From assembly GCA_947371015.1 (NCBI GenBank), contig CANBNK010000031.1, forward strand, positions 1 through 42,847: a stretch of 42,847 nucleotides of DNA, given 5' to 3'. The notes under the pieces were generated by a model. The model had not been told where the DNA came from. It saw only the letters and a program-made list of their open reading frames with translations, and did no database searches. This document shows, one piece after another, positions 32,020 through 38,601 of the stretch. Origin of the DNA: Acetobacteraceae bacterium. GTDB lineage: Bacteria; Pseudomonadota; Alphaproteobacteria; Acetobacterales; Acetobacteraceae. The position numbers and the translations under genes are program-made. The number at the start of each line of letters is the position of its first letter. Position 1 is the first letter of the stretch.

Positions 32020-32806
32020 AATGTACAACCTGCCGGAGATGCGCGGTGCGAACACCGCCTTCTGGCAGGCCATGCGGACGGAGCTGGGGTTGCGCGGGCT
32101 GGACGGCCTGCCCGAAGCGCCGGAATTCGACCGCGCGCCGGTGCCGGGCTGCATCGAAGCGGAGACGCTGTTCACCCAGGTCTGCGGCTGGCCGTTGCAA
32201 ACCATTTATGCCGGGCAGGCACGGTTGTTGGGCATGCCAGTGTACAGCGCGCCGCATTGCGTGGGGCCGGCGCATGCCGGCGTCTTCGTGGTGCATCGGG
32301 ACAGTAGCTTTGCCACGCTGGAAGACCTGGGGGGCTGCGCCTTCGCCTTCAACAGCGTGCATTCCAATTCCGGCATGAACCTGCCGCGGCGGGCGCTGGC
32401 CGGGCTGGGCGCGCGGGCGCCGTTCTTCGGCTCCATCACCGAGACGCATAGCCAGCCCGGCAACATCGAGCGCGTGGCGAAGGGCGAGGTGGACGCCACC
32501 TGCGTGGATTGCGTGACCTACGCGTTCTTCTGTCGGCATCGGCCGGAACTGGCGGCGCGCACGCGGGTATTGGCGGTGACGCCACCCAGCCCATCCATTC
32601 CCTTCGTCACCAGCATCACAACACCAGACGACAAGGTTTTACTGTTGCAGGCCGCGCTGATGGCAGTGGCGCGCGAGCCGCGCTGGGCTGCGGCGCGCGC
32701 GGGGCTGCTGCTGGCGGATATCGTCGCACCCGATCCCGCCGCCTACCAGGTGCAACTGGGCTATACCATCGAGGCCGAGACGCTGGGCTACCCGGTGCTG
32801 GTTTAA
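31976..32806 (+). CDS. PhnD/SsuA-like binding-protein fold without signal peptide
   Basis: A 276-residue protein of the phosphate/phosphonate-type (PhnD-like) periplasmic-binding family: SLPMYNLPEMRGANTAFWQ, HCVGPAHAGVFVVHRDSSF, FNSVHSNSGMNLPRRAL, VDATCVDCVTYAF. No signal sequence precedes the domain, so it is probably cytoplasmic, and a dedicated periplasmic binding protein is already encoded upstream. The first residues are duplicated (MRVSLP twice, 27 bp apart), giving two in-frame ATGs at 31976 and 32003. Its TAA overlaps the converging permease stop by 4 bp. Role unknown: ligand sensing or catalysis on the binding-protein scaffold are possibilities. Confidence 0.8.
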   Translation: MRVSLPPARMRVSLPMYNLPEMRGANTAFWQAMRTELGLRGLDGLPEAPEFDRAPVPGCIEAETLFTQVCGWPLQTIYAGQARLLGMPVYSAPHCVGPAHAGVFVVHRDSSFATLEDLGGCAFAFNSVHSNSGMNLPRRALAGLGARAPFFGSITETHSQPGNIERVAKGEVDATCVDCVTYAFFCRHRPELAARTRVLAVTPPSPSIPFVTSITTPDDKVLLLQAALMAVAREPRWAAARAGLLLADIVAPDPAAYQVQLGYTIEAETLGYPVLV

Positions 32807-33567
32807 CCGAATTCCCCCGCCGGCATCGGTGCGCCGTACCAGCGCGCGAAGGCCAGTTCCGCCAGCAGCACCAGCCCATACAGCACCACGCCAATGCCGC
32901 AGAGCAGCGTGATCGCCGCCAGCACCAGCGCGGTTTCGCCCAGCGAGGCCGCGAACATCACGACATAGCCGAGACCCTGCTGCGCGGTGACGAACTCACC
33001 GATCACCACGCCCAGCAGCGCCATGGTCGCGGCCGTCTTCATGCCCGCCAGCAACTGCGGCACGGCATAGGGCAGCCGCACCCGCAGCACCGTCTGCCAC
33101 CAGTTGGCGCCGAGCACGCGGCACAACCGCAGCGCGCCGCTATCGGTGCCGGCGAGGCCAGCGATGGTGCCGATCAGCACCGGGAAGAAGGCGATGAAAA
33201 CCGCGAAGGCCAGCCGGCACGGCGCGCCGACGCCGAGCCACACCACGAACAATGGCGCCAACGCCATCTTCGGCACGATCTGCAACGCCAGCACCCAAGG
33301 CATGGCCACACGCCGCAGCAGCGCCGCACTGCTGAGTGCCGCGCCCAGGCCGGCGCCAATGACGCAGGCCAGCAGGAAGCCCAGCGCGGTTTCCCGCGCG
33401 GTTGAGAGGCCCTGGTCGAGCAGGATCTCCGGGTGGCGCCCCAGCGCCTCCAGCACGGCGCTCGGCGGCGCCAGAAGGTCCGGCGAGACCGGCAGGAAGC
33501 GCACCAGTGCCTCCCAGCCCAGCAGCATCGCCAGCACCGCCAGCGTGGAGGTCAGCGCGGCCTTCAT
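32803..33567 (-). CDS. ABC transporter permease (NitT/TauT/SsuC type), operon B subunit 2
   Basis: A 254-residue permease: LLAPPSAVLEALGRH, LQIVPKMALAPLFVVWLGVG, the EAA loop LAGTDSGALRLCRVLGANWWQTVLRVRLP, and GVVIGEFVTAQQGLGYVV. It starts at ATG 33567, overlapping the stop of the other permease (ATGA). It is the last gene of operon B and its stop codon overlaps the stop of operon A's last gene within the palindromic TTAA. Confidence 0.92.
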   Translation of the reverse strand: MKAALTSTLAVLAMLLGWEALVRFLPVSPDLLAPPSAVLEALGRHPEILLDQGLSTARETALGFLLACVIGAGLGAALSSAALLRRVAMPWVLALQIVPKMALAPLFVVWLGVGAPCRLAFAVFIAFFPVLIGTIAGLAGTDSGALRLCRVLGANWWQTVLRVRLPYAVPQLLAGMKTAATMALLGVVIGEFVTAQQGLGYVVMFAASLGETALVLAAITLLCGIGVVLYGLVLLAELAFARWYGAPMPAGEFG

Positions 33568-34337
33568 CGGCGGGTACCCCAGCGGCGGCGCGCGGCATCC
33601 TCGACCAGGCCGACCGCGCCGTACAGCGCCGCGCCCAGCACGCACAGCACCGCAAGGGCGGCGAAGATCAACGGCGTATCGGACCGCGCCTGCGCCTGCA
33701 TCACCATGTAGCCCAGGCCAGCATTGGCGGAAATGAACTCGCCCACCGTCGCACCGGTGAAGGCCATGGTCGCCGCCACTTTCGCGCCGGCGAAGACATA
33801 GGGCATCGAGGTCGGCAGCCGCACATGCCAGAACGCCTGCCAGGAGCTGCCACCGGCAGCGCGGCACATGCGCAGCTGGTTGGGGTCCGCCGCGCGCAGC
33901 CCGGCCAAGGCGCCGACCGCGACGGGAAACACGCTGACGAAGACCGCGAAGGCGAACAGCGAGGGCAGCCCGATGCCGAGCCAGACCACGAAAAGCGGGC
34001 CCAACGCAACCTTCGGCAGCAACTGGAACAGCAGCAGATTCGGGTACAGCAGCCGGTTCAGCAGCGGCGAGAGCATCATCGCGGCGGCCAGCACCATGCC
34101 GGCCAGCATCGCGACCAGGAAGGCGCCACAGGCGGCACCACCCGTGGCCAGGGCATGGCGGGCCAGCGCGGGCGCGGCCTGCCACAGGCTGGCGGCGACA
34201 CTGCCCGGAGAGGGCAGCAACACCTGTGGCACGCTGGCCCAGCGCACCACCAGGTCCCACGCCAGCAGCACCAGGGCGCCGACCAGCAGCGGCAGCCAGG
34301 GCAAGCGTGGCGCTACCGCCAGCGTGGTGCTGCTCAC
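33564..34337 (-). CDS. ABC transporter permease (NitT/TauT/SsuC type), operon B subunit 1
   Basis: A 257-residue permease: VLLPSPGSVAASLWQ, LFQLLPKVALGPLFVVWLGIG, the EAA loop LRAADPNQLRMCRAAGGSSWQAFWHVRLP, and GATVGEFISANAGLGYMV. The start is GTG 34337, overlapping the ATPase stop by 4 nt; a longer open frame upstream is out of family. With the permease at 33567 it forms a two-permease importer like that of operon A. Confidence 0.9.
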   Translation of the reverse strand: MSSTTLAVAPRLPWLPLLVGALVLLAWDLVVRWASVPQVLLPSPGSVAASLWQAAPALARHALATGGAACGAFLVAMLAGMVLAAAMMLSPLLNRLLYPNLLLFQLLPKVALGPLFVVWLGIGLPSLFAFAVFVSVFPVAVGALAGLRAADPNQLRMCRAAGGSSWQAFWHVRLPTSMPYVFAGAKVAATMAFTGATVGEFISANAGLGYMVMQAQARSDTPLIFAALAVLCVLGAALYGAVGLVEDAARRRWGTRR

Positions 34338-35122
34338 GCCGCCATGTTCCGCGCGATGACGCCGCGCAGATGAGCGACCACGGCGGCGAACTCGGCGCTG
34401 TCCGCCAGCGCCGGGGTGCGCGGGCGTGGGAAGGGCACCACCAGTTCTTCCGCGACGGTCGCGGGGCGGCGGCTCATCACCAGCACGCGGTCGGCCAGCA
34501 GCACGGCTTCGCGGATGGAATGCGTGACGAAGATCGCGCTTTTCTGGGTGTGCTGCCACAGGTCCAGCAGCACGTCGCCCATCTCGTCGCGGGTGATCGC
34601 ATCCAGCGCGGAGAAGGGTTCGTCCATCAGGATCAGGTCGGGGTCCAGCACCAGCGCACGGCAGATCGCGGCGCGTTGCCGCATGCCACCGGAGAGTTCG
34701 TGCGGGCGGCTGTTCTCGAAGCCCTTGAGGCCGACGGTCTCGATCAGCCGCAGCGCGACCTCCAGCACCTTGGCGCGGGGGATGCGGCGGATGGTCGCCG
34801 GGAAGATCACGTTGTCCAGCACAGAAAGCCAGGGCAGCAGCGTGGCGTCCTGGAACATCACCCCGGTCTGCCGGTGCGGACCGACCAGCTCCACGCCGCC
34901 GCGCTCCAACCGGCCCTCGGTCGCGGTCTCCAAACCAGCCGCCATCATCAGCAGCGTGGACTTGCCGCAGCCGGAAGGGCCGAGGATGGCGACGAACTCG
35001 CCGCGCCGCACCGCGAAGCTGACGCTTTCCACCGCGCGCAGCGGCACCGGGCGGGTGGGGAAGGTCTTCCCCACCGCGTCGAAGCGGATGGCCTCCGCGA
35101 TCAGGGTGGGTGCTTCGGGCAT
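34334..35122 (-). CDS. ABC transporter ATP-binding protein (SsuB/TauB type), operon B
   Basis: A 262-residue ATPase: Walker A GPSGCGKST (48-56), Q-loop VMFQDATLLPW, signature LSGGMRQR, Walker B LILMDEPFSALD, switch histidine in FVTHSIREAVLL. Start ATG 35122 overlaps the binding-protein stop (TGATG). It energises the operon B importer. Confidence 0.93.
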   Translation of the reverse strand: MPEAPTLIAEAIRFDAVGKTFPTRPVPLRAVESVSFAVRRGEFVAILGPSGCGKSTLLMMAAGLETATEGRLERGGVELVGPHRQTGVMFQDATLLPWLSVLDNVIFPATIRRIPRAKVLEVALRLIETVGLKGFENSRPHELSGGMRQRAAICRALVLDPDLILMDEPFSALDAITRDEMGDVLLDLWQHTQKSAIFVTHSIREAVLLADRVLVMSRRPATVAEELVVPFPRPRTPALADSAEFAAVVAHLRGVIARNMAA

Positions 35123-36204
35123 CAACCGAACAGCGTACGGAACTCGGCGGCCAGCTGTGCGGCGCGCTGCCACTCGGCAGCGGTCATCGTCACCGGGCCG
35201 ATGAACTGGTTGCTGAAGGCGGTGGCGGCGTCGGGCTTGGTGTCGCCGGCCACGGTCAGGTAGCGCATGGTGCTATCGACCATGACGGTGGCGTCGGCCG
35301 GGTCGGTCCAGCCGAGCGGATGGGCGAAGGCCTTGGCCGGCGTGGCGCCCATGCGGGCCATGCCCAGGCCGACGCGGGCCTGTTCCTGCGCGGTACGGGA
35401 CAGCGCGGCTTCGGGTACCAAGCGGCCGAAGATCTTCAGCGCCTCGTCCGGGTTCAGCAGCGTGTACTTCTGCGCCTTCATCAGGCCGTTCACGATGCCC
35501 TGCGTCGTCCGCGGGTCGCTGGCGGCGCGGTCCTTCTGCGTCATGATGGTGTTGCCGTAGAAGACGATGCCGACCTGGCTGTACAGGAAGGTCCGCACGT
35601 TCACGCCCTGCGCCACGTAAACGGGCAGCATGGAGGTGGCGAAGCCGGTGATGCCATCGACCTGCTTTTCCGTCAGCAGGCGCTGGCGGACGTTGTTGTC
35701 CACGGTGGAGTGCTGGACCTTGCTCTCATCGATGCCCGCGGCATGGGCATAGGCGCCCCAGAACGGGTAGTCGCCGGAGGCAGCGGTGGAGGCCAGCTTG
35801 CGGCCCATGATGTCGGCCGGCTTGTGGATGGGGCTGTCGGCCAGCACCACCATGCCCATCATCACGTCGTAGGACATGGTGGCCACCTGCACGATCGGCA
35901 GGCCCTTGGCGGCCTGCTGCAGCCCGGCCGAGGCGGCGGCGATGCCATAGTCGAACCGGCCGGCGCCGATGGCCTGCGCCGCGACGGTGGAGCCGGTGCC
36001 GCGGGCGATCTCCACGTCCAGGCCTTCCTCGGCCCAGTAGCCATTCGCCTTGGCGACATAGGCGATCAGGTTCGGCCCTTCCGGCACCCAGGGCAGGGTG
36101 AAGGAGACCTTCTTCAGCGTCTGGGCACGGCCAAAGGCGGGCACCAGGGCGGGCGCCGCCAGCAGGCCAAGGGCGGCGCGGCGGGTGAAGGGGGTGCGGC
36201 TCAT
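35122..36204 (-). CDS. ABC transporter periplasmic binding protein (NMT1/THI5-like), operon B
   Basis: A 360-residue protein with a Tat/Sec signal (FTRRAALGLLAAPALVPAFGRA) and the NMT1/THI5-like fold: VSFTLPWVPEGPNLIAYVAKANGYWAEEGLDVEIARG, AGRFDYGIAAASAGLQQ, and GRKLASTAASGDYPFWG. The residues LPWVPEGPN are reminiscent of pyrimidine-precursor and other N-heterocycle importers. It is the first gene of operon B, 43 nt after the start predicted from the sigma-54 element at 36259-36273. Confidence 0.92.
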   Translation of the reverse strand: MSRTPFTRRAALGLLAAPALVPAFGRAQTLKKVSFTLPWVPEGPNLIAYVAKANGYWAEEGLDVEIARGTGSTVAAQAIGAGRFDYGIAAASAGLQQAAKGLPIVQVATMSYDVMMGMVVLADSPIHKPADIMGRKLASTAASGDYPFWGAYAHAAGIDESKVQHSTVDNNVRQRLLTEKQVDGITGFATSMLPVYVAQGVNVRTFLYSQVGIVFYGNTIMTQKDRAASDPRTTQGIVNGLMKAQKYTLLNPDEALKIFGRLVPEAALSRTAQEQARVGLGMARMGATPAKAFAHPLGWTDPADATVMVDSTMRYLTVAGDTKPDAATAFSNQFIGPVTMTAAEWQRAAQLAAEFRTLFG

Positions 36205-36258
36205 GCGGAAGCTCCCGGCGTCAGGCGCCCGAGGCGGGCGGTGCTGCGGAGGGACTTG

Positions 36259-36273
36259 GCAAGTGCCGTGCCA
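36259..36273 (-). promoter_or_regulatory. sigma-54 (-24/-12) promoter of operon B
   Basis: Read on the reverse strand the gap holds CTGGCACGGCACTTGCC: a full -24 box (CTGGCACG) and a full -12 core (CTTGCC), with GG and GC exactly 10 bp apart. The predicted transcription start is near 36247, 43 nt before the binding-protein ATG. A GCGTC-N9-GACGC inverted repeat at 36292-36310 lies just upstream; it could be an activator site or the ridA terminator. Confidence 0.75.
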
Positions 36274-36324
36274 GCGGATGTTTGGGCGAGGGCGTCACCC
36301 CCTCCGACGCAACGCCCGGGACCG

Positions 36325-36753
36325 TCAGCCGCCAGTGGGGGCGATGCCCTCGGGCCGATAGACCAGCAGGTCGATCTCAACCAATGCATCGCGCGCCAGG
36401 CCGGTGGTGCCGATGCAGGTGCGCGCCGGCAGTCGGCCCGGGGCAAAGTAGGTCGCGTAGGTGGCGTTCATCGCTTCGTAGTCGCGCTGGAATTCGGTGA
36501 GGAAGACGCGGGCCTGCGCCACCATGGAAAAGTCGCAGCCGAGGCCCGCCAGCACCAGCTTCAGGTTCGCCATCACGGCATGGGTCTGTGCCACCACGCC
36601 GTCCGGAAGCGGCAGGGTGTTGTCGATGGGGTCGCAGGGCATCTGCCCGGTGATGAAGGCCCAGGGGCCAACCGAGACGGCATGGCTGAACGGCGCCACG
36701 CGGTCGGGGCCATTGTCCAGGGTGTGGAACAGCATCGGGGGTGGCAGGGTCAT
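36325..36753 (-). CDS. RidA-family (YjgF) enamine/imine deaminase-like protein
   Basis: A 142-residue RidA-family protein: PFSHAVSVGPWAFITGQMPCDP, HAVMANLKLVLAGLGCDFSMVAQARVFLTEFQRDY, and the key arginine in LPARTCIGTTGLARDALVEIDLLVY. RidA proteins hydrolyse reactive imines; subfamily members are often dedicated to degradation of aromatic or nitrogen compounds. It is upstream of operon B on the same strand but has that operon's sigma-54 promoter after it, and is divergent from the MarR-type gene with a 58-bp gap. Confidence 0.9.
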   Translation of the reverse strand: MTLPPPMLFHTLDNGPDRVAPFSHAVSVGPWAFITGQMPCDPIDNTLPLPDGVVAQTHAVMANLKLVLAGLGCDFSMVAQARVFLTEFQRDYEAMNATYATYFAPGRLPARTCIGTTGLARDALVEIDLLVYRPEGIAPTGG

Positions 36754-36811
36754 CGCGGCCTCGTCAAGCGGTGGGGTGGCTGGGTGGTATCGGACTTGCT
36801 TTGCAGCCGGC

Positions 36812-37306
36812 ATGCCCGACGCACATGAACATCGGCACCTGACGGGGGAGGATCTGGCGGCACTGCTGCTGGAACGCCCTGGCGTGCTGGTCCGCCGCCT
36901 GCACCAGATCCATTCGGCGATGTTCGCCGAGGAATGCGCCATCTTCGGCGTCACCCCGGTGCAATACAGCCTGCTGAGCCTGGTCGCCGCTTCGCCCGGG
37001 CTGGACCAGGGCGGCGCGGCGGCCGCGCTGCGGCTGGACCGGTTCACCACGGCGGATGTGATCAAGCGGCTGGTCGCGGCGCGGCTGTTGCGCGTGGCCG
37101 CCGGCATGGACCGCCGCACCCGCCGGCTGCAATTGACGCCGGATGGCGAGGACGTGCTGGCTGCGATGCAGCCCAGCGCGCTGCGGGCGCATGACCGGCT
37201 TGTGGCACCGCTGGCGCCGCGCGAACGGGCGGCGCTGCTGCGCATGCTGAAGCGCCTGGTGGACCGCCACGCCGCGCTTGGCGCCAGCGCGCCGAAGGTG
37301 CGTTGA
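36812..37306 (+). CDS. MarR-family transcriptional regulator
   Basis: A 164-residue winged-helix regulator: VLVRRLHQIHSAMFAEECAIFGVTPVQYSLLSLVAA, recognition segment AAALRLDRFTTADVIKRLVAARLL, wing AGMDRRTRRLQLTPDGEDVL, then a dimerisation helix. Its sequence pattern recalls MarR members that sense aromatic acids. It diverges from ridA, which it probably controls, and converges on the molybdenum hydroxylase genes. Start ATG 36812; the frame is open upstream but carries no family sequence. A GG-N10-GC element at 36785-36800 would put transcription start at the ATG and is not convincing. Confidence 0.87.
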   Translation: MPDAHEHRHLTGEDLAALLLERPGVLVRRLHQIHSAMFAEECAIFGVTPVQYSLLSLVAASPGLDQGGAAAALRLDRFTTADVIKRLVAARLLRVAAGMDRRTRRLQLTPDGEDVLAAMQPSALRAHDRLVAPLAPRERAALLRMLKRLVDRHAALGASAPKVR

Positions 37307-37342
37307 AGGCACCACAGCCCCAAGGTCCGGTAGCGGCAAACC

Positions 37343-37813
37343 TCAGGCAGCCGCGCGGCGGGCCGCCAGCACGCCGAGGATGGCGCGGACGATGCCGCGA
37401 TAGCCGGTGCAGCGGCAGAGGTTGCCGGCGAGTTCCTCGCGCACCCGGGCCTCATCGGCATCCGGCAGCCGCAGCACGATATCGCGCGCCACCACCAGCA
37501 TGCCCGGCGTGCAATACCCACATTGCAAGGCATGTTCGGCGCTGAAGCTTTCGCGCAGCGCGGCCATCACGGCGTCCTCGGCGAAGCCTTCGATGGTGCG
37601 CACGCTGGCGCCCCCACAGGCCCCGGCGTGGATCAGGCAGGAGCGCGCCGGGGCGCCGTCCACCTCCACCGTGCAGGCGCCGCAGACGCCGTGCTCGCAG
37701 CCCAGATGCGTGCCGGTCAGCAGCAGCTCGCCGCGCAGCAGGTCAGCCAGGTGGGTGCGCGGTTCGGCGGCAACGGTAGCCAGGGCGCCGTTGACGGCCA
37801 GGGTGATGCTCAT
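37343..37813 (-). CDS. molybdenum hydroxylase [2Fe-2S] subunit (CoxS/XdhA-type)
   Basis: A 156-residue iron-sulfur subunit. The plant-type cluster is held by C39, C44, C47 (GCEHGVCGAC) and C59; the helical C-terminal domain holds the second cluster with C98, C101, C133 and C135 (CGYC, CRC). It passes electrons from the molybdenum centre to the flavin. It is the last gene of operon C; its start overlaps the FAD subunit's stop. The 36-bp gap to the convergent MarR gene has no clear terminator. Confidence 0.93.
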   Translation of the reverse strand: MSITLAVNGALATVAAEPRTHLADLLRGELLLTGTHLGCEHGVCGACTVEVDGAPARSCLIHAGACGGASVRTIEGFAEDAVMAALRESFSAEHALQCGYCTPGMLVVARDIVLRLPDADEARVREELAGNLCRCTGYRGIVRAILGVLAARRAAA

Positions 37814-38601
37814 CGGACGGCCTCGGCGGCGTGGCGCAAAGCGGTGCGGGCCAGGGCGGCGCGCCAGGGGTCGTCCAGCGCCAGCGTGGCGGTGATGCGC
37901 GCGGCCTCGGCGGTGGGGTCCGCCAGCAGGGCGCTGGCGTCGGCGATGACCAGCGGCGCGGCATCCAGCGCCGCCAGCACCGCCGTGGGCACGGCACCAG
38001 GCAGCGCCAGCACGCAGGCGGTGGCCTTGGAGAACTCACCGGGCTTCCGGCAGAACTTCCAGTGGCCGAAGCGGGTGGCCGCCGGCAGCGCGGGGAGTTC
38101 GAGGGCGCGGAGCAACTCGTCGCTGCGCAGCGCGGTTTCGAACACGCCCAGCACGAACTCAGCGAGCGGGATGCGGCGTTCGCCCTGCGGCCCCAGCGCG
38201 ATGGCGTGGCCCGGCAAGGCCGGCAGCACCGCGACCCAATCGGCCGCCGGGTCGGCGTGGGCGAAGCTGCCGCCGATGGTGCCGCGGTTGCGCACCGGCC
38301 GATACGCGATGCGCCGGGCGACGCCGGCCAGGATCTCGCCCAGGCGGCCCGGCACCACGCCATCCTCGATGGCGGCGTGGGTGGTGCCGGCGCCAATCCG
38401 CACCGTCTCGCCCTGCATGGAAACGCCGGCATAGTCAGGCAGGTGGCGCAGGTCGGCCACACGTTCCGGCAGCGCCAGGCGCAGGTTCAGCATGGGGCCG
38501 AGCGATTGGCCGCCAGCCACCGGGCGGGCACCCGCGGCCAGCAGCGCCAAGGCGGCGGGCCAGTCGGCGGGGCGGGCGTAGTCGAAGGGCGCGGGCTTCA
38601 T
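37810..38601 (-). CDS. molybdenum hydroxylase FAD-binding subunit (CoxM/XdhB-type)
   Basis: A 263-residue flavoprotein with the FAD motifs ARPVAGGQSLGPMLNLRLA (residues 25-43) and VRNRGTIGGSFAHADPAAD (about 104-122), as in CO dehydrogenase, nicotinate and quinoline-type hydroxylases. ATG 38601 overlaps the large-subunit stop. It relays electrons from the iron-sulfur clusters to the final acceptor. Confidence 0.93.
   Translation of the reverse strand: MKPAPFDYARPADWPAALALLAAGARPVAGGQSLGPMLNLRLALPERVADLRHLPDYAGVSMQGETVRIGAGTTHAAIEDGVVPGRLGEILAGVARRIAYRPVRNRGTIGGSFAHADPAADWVAVLPALPGHAIALGPQGERRIPLAEFVLGVFETALRSDELLRALELPALPAATRFGHWKFCRKPGEFSKATACVLALPGAVPTAVLAALDAAPLVIADASALLADPTAEAARITATLALDDPWRAALARTALRHAAEAVR

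Noticed and set aside
36785-36800. Forward GG-N10-GC element before the MarR-type gene
   Set aside because: The -24 box is poor (TGGTAT) and the predicted start coincides with the ATG, leaving no leader for a ribosome-binding site.
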